From: Passalora sequoiae
Taxonomy: Eukaryota > Ascomycota > Dothideomycetes > Mycosphaerellales > Mycosphaerellaceae
Assembly (NCBI GenBank): GCA_013248845.1
Contig: WSQC01000020.1
Location: 186,001 to 250,000, forward strand
DNA: 64,000 nt
Direction of reading: 5' to 3'
A program made the position numbers and the translations under genes. The notes under the pieces are model-generated. The model searched no databases. It was not told the origin of the DNA and worked only from the letters and a program-made list of their open reading frames with translations. Positions 42,009 through 52,147 of this stretch are shown here, one piece after another; position 1 is the stretch's first letter, and the number at the start of each line of letters is the position of its first letter.

Positions 42009-43334
42009 ATGGCGAATGAACAGAAGCCGCCGCTTTCGAGCATTCTGCCACCTTTGATCTTTGGAACAGCGACGTTCAATTATCAGTACAATCCCGACCC
42101 GTATGAGCTAGATCCTACGGGTCTTGTAAAGACAGCGCTTGAACACGGCATAAGAGCCTTCGACACATCGCCATACTATGGCCCGTCCGAGGAGATTCTT
42201 GGCAATGCGCTCGACACCGACTTTGTGCATGATAATTTTCCCCGAAATGATTTCTTCCTAATCACCAAATGCGGTCGCATAGCTAACGATGAGTTTGATT
42301 ACTCGAAAGAGTGGGTGCGACAAAGTGTAAGACGGAGTCTTGACCGTCTGAAGACCGAATACATTGATCTTGTATACTGTCATGATGTGGAGTTTGTGAC
42401 CGAGGAAGAGGTTTTGGAAGCGATAGGTGAGCTCCGAAGGATACGGGACGAAGAAGGGACGATCAAGTATGTCGGCATATCTGGCTACCCTGTGCCAGTG
42501 CTCTGTTCGATCGCCAGCAGAGTGCTGAAGGAGACCGGAGAGCCACTGGACGCAGTCATGTCTTATGCGAACTTCACCTTGCAGAACCAGCTGCTGGCAT
42601 CGACGGGGATCAAGCAGCTCAAGGAGGCCGGAGTTGATGTCGTACCCAATGCATCTCCGCTCGGCATGGGTCTGTTGCGCCGAGATGGCATTCCACTCGG
42701 CAGTATGGGCAATTGGCACCCAGCTAGCAATGGTCTGCGCGCGGCCGTGAAGCGTGCAAGCGACTTCTGCGACCGACACGACGAGCGACTCGAGTTCATC
42801 GCCATCCGCTACGCGCTGGAGCAGTGGCTCAAGATTGGCGCATCGGTCGGTTCACGAGGCGACCCAGCTTCGGGCATACCATGGACGCGCGAATCCAATG
42901 CGCAGCTCGGCGGTGACAGACTCGGTGTCAGCGTCATGGGGGTGAGCAAGCTCAGCGAACTCGAGAAGACGATGCAAGTCTGGCGCAGTATCCTCGATGG
43001 CCTCGAGAACGGCGCTGAAACGGCACGTCTGGCGGGACGCTGGAAGCGCGATCACGAGTGGAGCGTGAATCGTCAAAAAGGAGTTCAAATCTTAGCGGAA
43101 GGCATCCAGGAGCATTTGGACGAATATCTCGATTACGCTTGGGCAAGTGGTAATAATGCAGGTACGCGAGGTGTATCAGAAGGATGGACGCCGTTCGTGA
43201 ACAAGCGTGCGCAGCAGAATCGACTGGACGCGGAGAGGGCGCCTGTCGCAGCATGGATGACCCCAGCCGCGAGTCCACAGCCGACTAATAATAATGAAGC
43301 CGATGAGATGCCTTCGACGCTGCCTTTACGATAG
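42009..43334 (+). CDS. ARA2: NAD-dependent D-arabinose 1-dehydrogenase (aldo/keto reductase)
   Basis: 441 residues, single exon, aldo/keto reductase fold. The catalytic tetrad is visible: Asp52 and Tyr57 in FDTSPYYGPSEEILG, Lys87 in LITKCGR, His125 in YIDLVYCHDVEFV. Other family features are PLIFGTATFNYQYN at the start, YVGISGYPVPVL and DVVPNASPLGMGLLR. The Ara2 type oxidises D-arabinose to the lactone that feeds D-erythroascorbate synthesis, the fungal counterpart of vitamin C; plant L-galactose dehydrogenase is the close relative. Beyond the barrel there is a ~120-residue C-terminal extension (from about 320), including GVQILAEGIQEHLDEYLDYA, longer than yeast Ara2 but usual in filamentous ascomycetes. 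The start ATG is close to the fold. Confidence 0.9.
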   Translation: MANEQKPPLSSILPPLIFGTATFNYQYNPDPYELDPTGLVKTALEHGIRAFDTSPYYGPSEEILGNALDTDFVHDNFPRNDFFLITKCGRIANDEFDYSKEWVRQSVRRSLDRLKTEYIDLVYCHDVEFVTEEEVLEAIGELRRIRDEEGTIKYVGISGYPVPVLCSIASRVLKETGEPLDAVMSYANFTLQNQLLASTGIKQLKEAGVDVVPNASPLGMGLLRRDGIPLGSMGNWHPASNGLRAAVKRASDFCDRHDERLEFIAIRYALEQWLKIGASVGSRGDPASGIPWTRESNAQLGGDRLGVSVMGVSKLSELEKTMQVWRSILDGLENGAETARLAGRWKRDHEWSVNRQKGVQILAEGIQEHLDEYLDYAWASGNNAGTRGVSEGWTPFVNKRAQQNRLDAERAPVAAWMTPAASPQPTNNNEADEMPSTLPLR

Positions 43335-44537
43335 CGCGCGGGAATCGAGAGTGCATTGGGCATGGAACGCACGGTGCCGGGAGAGCATGTGAGAGTTTGT
43401 CTGAGATGATGACGCGTGTGCGGACTTTTGTACAAGGGTGTTTGCACTGACAAGCGGGCATGTGAAGGCGAGAGGAGGAAGATTGAAACATGCTTTTGGC
43501 ATTGTGCAAAGCTGATCCTAGGTACACGGAGCGTTTAAGGAAAAGTAGAGTTTCGTTCTGAAGTGCCTCGACTCTGTAGCACTATTGCCCAGTACCGTAT
43601 CGCATTCCGTCGTGACACAACCTTGACCAGCATTGTACATGTTACGTGCTTCTAGAAGCTCGATAGAAGCACATCACCTCCCCACGGGCAAGCATACGGC
43701 AAGCATACGGCCAGGCAAAGCCTCTGCTTCTTAGTTCCTCGTATTAATTGCACGAGCACACCACTGCATTCATCATCATCAGCATTCATTAGGTAGTGGT
43801 GCTATATGGTAGGTAGACCAATTTGAATGATCAACACACCTACAATTTCCCCCAATGTTCCACGTGCCGGGAGCAAACCGGTAAATTGTACACTATGCAT
43901 GTATCCAATGTAGAGACGGGACATGGAGCTTTGACAGGTGCATACATCATAGCCAACTTCCTTGGGAGGGTTCATGTCTGTACTTCTGTAGCAGAGCTGC
44001 ACCTGCACCACCTCGACGCTCCGGCGACAACCGTGGTGCTGCTTAGCCTATTGTGGCTGCTTCCTCCCATGACTACTGCCACTGCTGCAACTGCTGGTGT
44101 TTGTTACACCTGCTTGTCATTCCAGAATCATTCCTGAATCATTCATCTTTGTTGGCATTATTCGATTGTTCGAGTACGACATTCCGAGGTTGCACTACTA
44201 CGCTACTACGCATCCATACCCTCACGCTGAAACGCCCCCTCACCTGCATCGAGCAGCCCGCGGAACGCCATCTGCCTGACTTACTGCCCGCGCGATTTGC
44301 TCGGTGAACATCCTACCCACGTGCAAGAATCGTGTGTGCATGGGACCGTGACAATCACCGTAGCTCTATTGCTAGCTGCTGCCGACGTGCGAGAGGTGTG
44401 GCACTAAAGTGGCACGCGACTGATCGCAGAGTGCTCCAATGCTCGCGCAAACACTGCATCTCCATCTGGCATAGCACTCGCTCACGCCCTGCCGCATGGC
44501 TGTCCTGTAGACGTACCCTCCTCTACCAGTAAAGACC
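43335..44537. other. intergenic, no gene seen
   Basis: 1.2 kb between ARA2 and SIP5. Contains a small duplication (GGCAAGCATAC twice near 43688-43710) and pyrimidine-rich sequence. No supported gene; SIP5 promoter at its end. Confidence 0.5.
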
Positions 44538-47162
44538 ATGGGTAACAGCAGCTCCCGCGAAGAACGGAAAGCGTCTCGGCCAAGCAGCCTCCGAAATCAT
44601 GGCAACACAGCACAAGTCCCCTCGGCAGAATCCTCTCCCTCGTACACCTCGCCAGCCGAACGGCTGGCCGTCAATATCTACGCCCAGCGTAACGGTAGTG
44701 CCAGAGAGAGCCGGCGGGATTTGTTTTCTCTAAGCCTCGGCGGACGAGGGGAGAGGCAACATGAGACAGCGCAATCGGAAAGGCCGAAAGAGACGAAGCA
44801 GGAGAGGGAAGCGCGCAGGGTTGAGAGGGAAAGACAAGCAAGGCTGAAAGAACGAGAACGAAGCCTGCGGGAAGAGCATGTCGATGGAGGTTATCTCGTG
44901 ACTTTGGGCACATACAGCGGACCGGAGGACTTCAGCAAGCCAGTCGTACGCCAGCTTCAGATTGAGAGACGCCTCGCGCCATTCTGGAAAGGCTTAGACG
45001 ATCACTCGGACTCGTGGACGGAAGCGCAACTGGTAGCGGCTGCGCGAGGTCTGCCTATACCCAAGCCGGATGAAGTGCCTCCGGAGACGCCTCGTACTGC
45101 ATCTCGGGCCTCGAATGCACGCGCAGCCGACACCAATATCAATTGTCTCACTGTGCCGATCGGATCGAGATCGCAATCCTATCAGTCTGACAGATCGACC
45201 CATCTCGTCGCCATGCATCCAACGCCTTCAAACTCTGGGCCGTCTTCGCCGACGAGCCTGACTTCGGCGACCAACGCACAATTACTTCGAGGACGGGCTA
45301 AGACTTTGGCGGCTACAGTAACAGGGAGGAATCAGTCGTCTGATATGATACCGCAAGAAATCCGGTTACCCAACGACCCAAACGTTAACGGTCAGCCACT
45401 GGAGGCTTATTTATACAAGGATGCAACGGAGTGTCCAATATGCTTTCTCTACTATCCACCATACCTGAACAAGACGCGATGCTGTAACCAGGCGATATGC
45501 TCAGAATGCTTCGTGCAAATCAAACGACCTGACCCACATCCTCCAGAGCATGAGCAGCCAGGTGAACAGCGATCACCAGAGGAAGAGGCGGAAATGCTCG
45601 TCTCTGAAGTCGCTGCTTGCCCATACTGCGTCATGCCGGAGTTTGGTGTCACGTACGACCCGCCCCCATTCAAGAGAGGCCTAGCCTATCCACAATCGCA
45701 AAGCACTCCTTTCAGGGATCCAACTTCTGCAAATACATCATCAACTTCGCTTGCGCCGCCCACGGGACGTCGTAGGACTACATCGTTGTCGGCCAACGAC
45801 TCCCGAGTCATCACCACTGACCGAGTACGCCCAGACTGGAAGAAAAAACTCGACGATGCGAGAGCGCATGCACTCAGACGGTCTGCCGCAGCGACTGCGT
45901 TACACAACGCCGCATACGTGATCGGAAACAACGGTGATTCCGTCGCGCGAGGCTTTATGGGACGTCGACGAAGAACACTGTTTGGCGAGAGTCCAAACGC
46001 CAGCGGATCCGGCACATCCCGAGAAGGTATGTCACCCGCAGAGTACGATGCCTACTTTCGTCCTTCTAACCGAAGCGGTCAAGGCGAAGGCAATGATCTG
46101 GTTTCCGGTCGTACGAGTTCGCGACGGAACAGGGTGGATGATCTTGAAGACCTCATGATGATGGAAGCAATAAGACTGTCACTTCAAGCTGAGGAGGAAC
46201 GAAAACGCAAGGAGGAGAAAGAAGCCCAGAAAGAGGCGAAGAAGAAGGCAAAGGCGGACAAGAAGGAAGAGAAGAAGCAAGGAAAAGCTGCGCGCAAGAG
46301 CGGCGGAGGTTCACTCTACAATGTAGGCACAAACGAAAGCAGCAGTACTTGGGCTAGCACGAGTATGGCGAGATCGAGCAGCAATCTTGGAAATCATGCA
46401 GCTATACCGGAGGAGCAAGTTCAGGGCAAGGGTAAGCAGCCTGCACAAGACTTCGCGGGCTTCAATCCACTGTCCGAACCGACATCGACGCTGAATCGAG
46501 CACGATCGCCGTCACCAGCGACGTCTACAGTCCAAATGGCCGACCCACAACGACATCTCGAAGAGTCTCGCGCGAATCTGCAGCCGCCAGCCTCGGCGCC
46601 AATTGTCACAACATCGAATCCTCGTGCATCCAACTTGCGACAATTATCCAATGCATCATCAACGTCATCGTCTTTCATTGAGTCCACAACGCCAGGAAGT
46701 CTCCAAGCCGGTGGCACTCATCTCGACGTCACAGCTGGCGCTCCTCGTGACCAGGCGGACATTTCCAACTTCTCATCCACTACTGGCACACCAGCAGCCA
46801 CAGCAGCGTCCGCCGAACCGATGTTCAATTTCCGGTCTTTGGCTGCCATGGTCGACAAGGAAGAGGGTAATGATCATATCGAGCATGCTGAACCTGAGAC
46901 TGGCGATGAACTCAAGGAGCCCTCTCCCACCGCTTCGCCTCGACTGTCGCCTAGTCGAGCTCTCGATGAGACGAACGGGAATCGGAGTAGGGGCGATAGT
47001 GGAGAGAGCTCGAGTTCGGCTCCACCGCCTATATATGAAGAGCATGCTGATGATGGGATTCAGCAGACGGAGCAGATGGGCATTGCACGGCATGATGTTG
47101 ATCATAAGGAGATTGGGAGTATAGATGTGCATCCTCGTGATGCTGTGCAGGCTGACGATTAG
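44538..47162 (+). CDS. SIP5: Sip5-like protein with RING-like zinc finger
   Basis: 874 residues, single exon. Begins MGNSSSREERKASRPSS, a textbook N-myristoylation context. Residues ~80-115 are charged (KQEREARRVERERQARLKER), then HVDGGYLVTLGTYSGPEDF and KPVVRQLQIERRLAPFWKGL, the conserved Sip5 block. At ~293-335 the RING-like finger reads YLYKDATECPICFLYYPPYL, NKTRCCNQAICSECFVQIKR, closing with CPYC about 40 residues later. The C-terminal half is Ser/Pro-rich with a Lys/Glu coiled stretch (EERKRKEEKEAQKEAKKKAK). In yeast, Sip5 interacts with the Snf1 kinase and the Reg1/Glc7 phosphatase, so a role in glucose signalling is likely. Larger than yeast Sip5, as usual in filamentous fungi. Confidence 0.9.
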   Translation: MGNSSSREERKASRPSSLRNHGNTAQVPSAESSPSYTSPAERLAVNIYAQRNGSARESRRDLFSLSLGGRGERQHETAQSERPKETKQEREARRVERERQARLKERERSLREEHVDGGYLVTLGTYSGPEDFSKPVVRQLQIERRLAPFWKGLDDHSDSWTEAQLVAAARGLPIPKPDEVPPETPRTASRASNARAADTNINCLTVPIGSRSQSYQSDRSTHLVAMHPTPSNSGPSSPTSLTSATNAQLLRGRAKTLAATVTGRNQSSDMIPQEIRLPNDPNVNGQPLEAYLYKDATECPICFLYYPPYLNKTRCCNQAICSECFVQIKRPDPHPPEHEQPGEQRSPEEEAEMLVSEVAACPYCVMPEFGVTYDPPPFKRGLAYPQSQSTPFRDPTSANTSSTSLAPPTGRRRTTSLSANDSRVITTDRVRPDWKKKLDDARAHALRRSAAATALHNAAYVIGNNGDSVARGFMGRRRRTLFGESPNASGSGTSREGMSPAEYDAYFRPSNRSGQGEGNDLVSGRTSSRRNRVDDLEDLMMMEAIRLSLQAEEERKRKEEKEAQKEAKKKAKADKKEEKKQGKAARKSGGGSLYNVGTNESSSTWASTSMARSSSNLGNHAAIPEEQVQGKGKQPAQDFAGFNPLSEPTSTLNRARSPSPATSTVQMADPQRHLEESRANLQPPASAPIVTTSNPRASNLRQLSNASSTSSSFIESTTPGSLQAGGTHLDVTAGAPRDQADISNFSSTTGTPAATAASAEPMFNFRSLAAMVDKEEGNDHIEHAEPETGDELKEPSPTASPRLSPSRALDETNGNRSRGDSGESSSSAPPPIYEEHADDGIQQTEQMGIARHDVDHKEIGSIDVHPRDAVQADD

Positions 47163-47531
47163 GATGGTATGGTATGACTTCGTAAGGCGAGATGGATGCA
47201 TAACGATCACGGTATGGGGTTTTCGGTTTCGGTTTTGGGAGATGGGTTGCATGGTGGGCATATCATATTATATTATGGCTCCTTCTTTATTGACTCGACG
47301 ACGATGGGAGGTGTGGCGTTGAAGGTGTTGCCATAGCTATAGGCACCATCGTTAGGCAGAGCCCGGCCCGTTTTGGTGGCTGTCATCAATGTGATTTTTT
47401 CTTTCACTTTACGCAATGCACTGTCTTTTTTTTTTGCTCTCTCTCTCTTTCTCTCTCTCCCGCCAAAAAGCGCGTGGATCTTCTGATGTTCCATCCGAGA
47501 ATCGATGCCCTTGCTCGTGACTTGTATCTTA

Positions 47532-47583
47532 CAGAGAGAGAGAGAGAGAGAGAGAGTGTGTGTGTGTGTGTGTCTCTCTCTCT
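47532..47583. repeat. compound GA/GT/TC microsatellite
   Basis: An uninterrupted AG run (about 47532-47556) passes directly into a GT run (47557-47572) and then a TC run (to about 47583). Confidence 0.95.
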
Positions 47584-47700
47584 ATCTCTATGATGTGAGT
47601 GCAGTGGGAATGGGAGTGGGAGAAGGGTTAGAGCAGATACATGCAATGCAATATGGAGATGGTTGGGAATTGGAGTGCTGATGTGAGGTAATAGGGACAG

Positions 47701-47748
47701 TGAGTGAGTGAGTGAGTGAGTGAGTGAGTGAGTGAGTGAGTGAGTGAG
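47701..47748. repeat. TGAG tetranucleotide repeat, about 12 copies
   Basis: Perfect TGAGTGAGTGAG... array of 48 bp between the compound microsatellite and the GDT1 3' end. Confidence 0.97.
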
Positions 47749-48385
47749 CGGATGGACTCTGTCGCTCATGGGAAAAGGCGCACCGGGGTTTCCAGAATTC
47801 AAGTTCGCGAGGCTCCGACTTGCATTTTTGAAGGGGGTGTGATTTAGGAGAGTATAGAAGGGAGAGAGAGAGAGAGGTACCTATAGCTCGATGGAATCGC
47901 CTTTCTGTGCGAGTCTCGCACATTGAGTGAGGCCTTCTCTACCTAGGTAGTTTTATTCCATACCTAGAGAGATAAAACTTAAAAACTACACTTTCGTCGC
48001 TTCCGTACATGTACCTTACCTCACTGCTAACACATCACATAAAGACGCGGCGGCTTCCAGTGTCACGACGATAGCTCCGTCCTTCCCCGGCGACGCCCAC
48101 CGTGAACATTACCCAATTGGATTTTCTTCGCATTTGGTTCTTCCACATTCGCCGTCGTACTATACTTACACTCTGCCGAAGTAGTACATTGCCCTGCCGG
48201 TAAACTCCGCCTTCCATGCCGATGAGACCGCCACAATGCCGCCTTGATTCGCCTTGCCTTTTCGTGATACCGTACGCTCGCTAAATGGGCTCCTATGCTG
48301 CTAGGAAGGAGATACGGAAGTGATGATGATGCCGTGGTAGTAGAGCTTCTTGATATCGCGTAAATTGTAGATGCACGCCGCACCG

Positions 48386-50186
48386 TTATTCTGTGAGGCA
48401 TTCGACGAGATAGATGACGCCGAAGACGAGGAAGGCGATGGCACCGCCAATTGTGACTAATCAAGATGTCAGTGTGTTGGACAGCGACGAAAAGGGACTG
48501 TTTATACGGACCAATGCGCATGCTGACTTTCCCAGCCAGCGCCTTTCCTCCCACCACTGCCATACCGGTGCAACACGCATGTCCCACAATCGCACCAATG
48601 GTCACCAACCAATAGTCTTGTCCTGCCGCCATCGCAATAGTTGCAATCTGGCTTCTATCTCCCCATTCGCCCAGAAACGTCATGATAAACGTACTCACCC
48701 ATGCAGGGCTGAGCACTAGACTTAGCAGATTCTGCAGTCCTGCGACAAATCCTGCGCTCTTCTTCCTACTGGGACTCGGCGATCTCGACTCAGGCGGCGA
48801 GTCAGGGATGCCACCCTTGTTGATACTGGCCGATCTCCCTCGTCCAGACTCTAGCTCATACGGACTCATCTTACTCGAAAGACTCTTCCGTCGATTTTTG
48901 TGTTCTTCCTCCTCCAGTTCGGCCTCTACTTCTCGCATCTCCTCGCCCATGCCTGCATGCGCATCCATCGCTAGTCCTTCTCGTAAGCTCTTCGCGCCAA
49001 AGACGAAGAATAATATGGCGGCGGCGAAGGTCGTAAACTTCTTCGGAAGAAGTGTGGGAAATGCGTGGCCGAGGACTGCGGAGAGAACTGTCATAGCGAT
49101 CAAGGCTGTGAGCGCGGCGCTGAAGACGAGGAATCGAGCGTGACGCATTGCCATTAGGGCAGCCACGAGGAAGGTTTTGTCGCCGATTTCGGAGAATATG
49201 ATCATGGTGAAGGAGAGAACGAAGGAGTGGAACCATTCGTGCCAGGATTCATGGTCGGGCTCCTCAGTTGCGCTGGTGGATGGAGACGAGGATGAGGTCT
49301 TCGCCTTGGACGGGCGTGGGTTGGTCTTGCCTTCAGTGTCAGGCATAGTCTCCACTAACCATTTGTTCTTCCCGCCCTCCGGGTTCACAGGAGGTCCCAG
49401 ATCACTATCGCGGGAGGTTGCGATCTGAGGTTCTGGGATGGGCAGGTTGTGTGGCTTCTCAGGCAGATCTTTGGGCTTCTCCAGCCCATAGCCTGACTCG
49501 CCGTAGCTATTCTCCTTATCCACCTTTTCGCCAGTAATGGCATCTTTCGCGTCTTTGCCCGAAGCGGTTTCCTTCTTCTTGTCCCCAGAGGACTTCTTAT
49601 CCCCTTTCCCAATGTAATCTTCCTCGCTATGTGGTAAGGGTGGTGCAATCTTGGGTTCCTGAGGTTTGTTCTCTTTTTGACCATCCTGCTGCTTTTGCGT
49701 CTTCTCGCTGATGCCGCCCTCGGTGCCGGTCGTCCCCTTCTTTGGAGGCGTTCGTGTCTCATCATCCATTACTCCATCATTCTTCTCAGGTATGTCCGCC
49801 AGCTTCCAGCTGTCTTTACCAATGCCCTTTTCAAAGTTCTCCAGCGATGTCGGTACCGACTTGGAAGTTGGAGTTGCTTCGGTATCTGCCTTCCTATCGA
49901 CGAATGGACCAGCATGCGGCTTGCCATCCAGACCATCCACAGGCGCGTCTTCCGTACCTTTATATGGTCTCGCGGTACTTGTCGACTTGGAATCGGGAGA
50001 GGTTTCGGTGGGTGCATTGGCTGCGAAGGGCTTTTGTTTGGGATCCTTCGGCGCGTGGTTCAATGCCAGGATCTCGTCATTGGTAAGGACTTCGACGCCC
50101 TCCTTGGGATATGGGACATCGGCCGCCGCTGCGAGTAATGGCGCGAGTAGTGTCAGGAGCAGTGGCGATGCTCGTCGAAGCCGCAT
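48386..50186 (-). CDS. GDT1: Gdt1-family (UPF0016/TMEM165) Ca2+/Mn2+:H+ antiporter
   Basis: Exon 1 50186-48512, intron 48511-48457 (GTCCGT...GATTAG, 55 nt), exon 2 48456-48386; 581 residues. Signal peptide (LLLTLLAPLLAAAADV), a ~300-residue charged luminal stretch, then two homologous hydrophobic halves. Each half carries the family motif E-x-G-D-[KR]-[TS]: FSEIGDKTFLVAALMAMRHA near residue 333 and FLGEWGDRSQIATIAMAAGQ near 505. The loop between them is acidic and Ser-rich. The spliced end reads KVSMRIVTIGGAIAFLVFGV and IYLVECLTE, the expected last helix, supporting the intron. Family members exchange Ca2+ and Mn2+ for protons in the Golgi and support glycosylation. Unspliced, the frame stays open into an Arg/Ser-rich tail to 48063. 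Confidence 0.92.
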
Positions 50187-52147
50187 GATGGGCGTATAGG
50201 GAATCGATACTGGACTATGGAGAAGTGTTGACTGAAGTACACAATGTCGCCGTGGACCCCAAAAGGGAGTGCTTAAGCCTTAGCTGACGTACTGCCCACA
50301 CGGCTCGTGGTAGCTGGTCAGTAGCGCGTATGCGCAGATTCGAATGGACTACTAGCACCACACTCGGCGCTACCGCATTCGAAAAATCTCCGACGACTCG
50401 GGGAGTAGTAGTAGTAGTAAGCACAGGAGTAGCGAAGGCTGGGAAGAGAATAATTGTGGTGCAAGTCTGACGGGAGTGTGCGGCGGTCGTAGTAGAAAGG
50501 CTGTCGGAAAGTGGTCACTCGTCGTGCAGGCTGCTGCACACTCTTGACAACGTCTTTCAGGTTTCTGGGGGTCTGCAGGGGCTCCGAAGGAACATGAAGA
50601 TTACCACACCAATCCATTGGCATATAAGCATGTTGCCGTGCCGCTACTCATGCCGGCTCCAACGCCTTCGCATAGTACCGAGACCCAACTCGCATAAGTC
50701 AAGGCAGCGTATGGGCATCAATCATTTAAAACATGGATTCTTGCATACATGTATTTATGTTGTACGCGCCCGTTGACGAATACGAGCAGCTGCAACGACG
50801 AACAAATTGGATGACAAGAACAGCCGGGGGCTCGGCTCTTGGGTTCCCGCGCGCGCCGCGTTGCGTTGCGTTGCGTTTCAATCAAGGATCATATTCGCCG
50901 CTACTTACAGGGAGTTACTTGCCGAGCAACCGAAAGCAGCTGCACAGCCAAGTCAAGAAGAACTATGTGCACTACACAACCCACAGTGCCTTCAGCAGAG
51001 CCAGTCACAAGACTCGTCAAGCAGTATCGAAGCCACGGCTGTGACGATGGCAAAGTCCTCCCTAGTTCTCCACCGCGAATGCAAGAATGAAAGAGGTCTT
51101 TCAATCGACGGACGAGTATAGGACCGTATAGGTGCACTACCCTCATCATAGCTAAGACAACGACACCGTTCACCCACAGCTAAACATTTGATGATGTAGC
51201 CCGTTCATTGAGTACAAGGTCTCGTAGCACGATGAAGTCCAGTCTGAACGGCGTGCTTCACTTCCCGCGGCAATCGCTCGGCCAGGAGATGAACACATTT
51301 TGGCACTATCGAACGTCCATTGTTTGTCAAGATACGCAGCAACACAGCCTCGAAAGCGGCGCGGGTAATATTGTCTTGGCTGTTCTGGAGAGCTTCGTTA
51401 TCAACATATTTTATCCTCTCGATGCTTCCACTATGCTTTATATCCTACCGTGATTCGCAACTCCACTATGGAAGCGTTTGGCAGTCCGATCTTGCCATCA
51501 GCGCGCTTGACTGTTGCCATTATGCGTTGGTCGATGTCGGGAAGGGCCAGCGCCAAAAAGCTGTCAAAATCGCCGCCGGCGCTCGCGATGGCTACGTTCT
51601 TGATGTAAGATTACTTGCTGTTTGTGAAGTCGGGGCTGGTCCTGCTGGAAAATGATTGCGCTGAATATTGAAGCCAGTGAGAGACAACGAGATGATGGGT
51701 GGATTGGGAAATGTTGTCTGCTGCAGATAGTATATGAGCGTCTCCTACCATGCGCTCCATTCAGCTAACAAAGTTCACGTTGTCCCTATGGGTGACGCGT
51801 ATTGTAAACGCCGTGAGGCACTTTCGGATACCAATATTACATTATACGTCAGACATTAAAGCATCAGAACACGCACTCATTCGCTCTGATGACTCCTGGA
51901 TGGAAGTGGTTTGAAGTTGGTGTTCTATGAAGTGCTGCGTCCGATCTCTGCTAGCGCAAACATGTCTGATTGGCCGACAGCCGAGGTGGTTGCCTAAGGT
52001 GCTGAGGGTTGTTTGTTATGCTAAGACTAGGGTACAACCCTAAGAACCATCTCAGCAACGCGACGTCCTTCATACCTCAAAGCCGTGCCAGCGCAGGTAC
52101 TTTGGCCTACCTCATGTGACTTGAAAGCTTCATATGAAACTGTCGTC
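50187..52147. other. intergenic, no gene seen
   Basis: Nearly 2 kb between divergent GDT1 (-) and the Myb gene (+). A short GTA repeat lies at 50404-50418. A ~55-codon minus-strand piece near 51440-51610 (AIASAGGDFDSFLALALPDI) looks exon-like but has no partner or known motif. Confidence 0.45.

Larger units (their letters stand above)
47163..48385. other. convergent intergenic region with microsatellite block
   Basis: Lies between the 3' ends of SIP5 (+) and GDT1 (-). No gene. Holds T-runs and the microsatellites listed separately, and AGGTA/TACCT-type short palindromes near 47875-47970. Confidence 0.7.

Noticed and set aside
48063..50186. A single 707-residue Gdt1 reading frame
   Set aside because: The last ~148 residues come from reading through an intron; splicing at 48511-48457 restores the family C-terminus.
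51440..51650. Minus-strand exon-like piece AIASAGGDFDSFLALALPDI
   Set aside because: Only about 55 codons with a stop just upstream and no partner exon.
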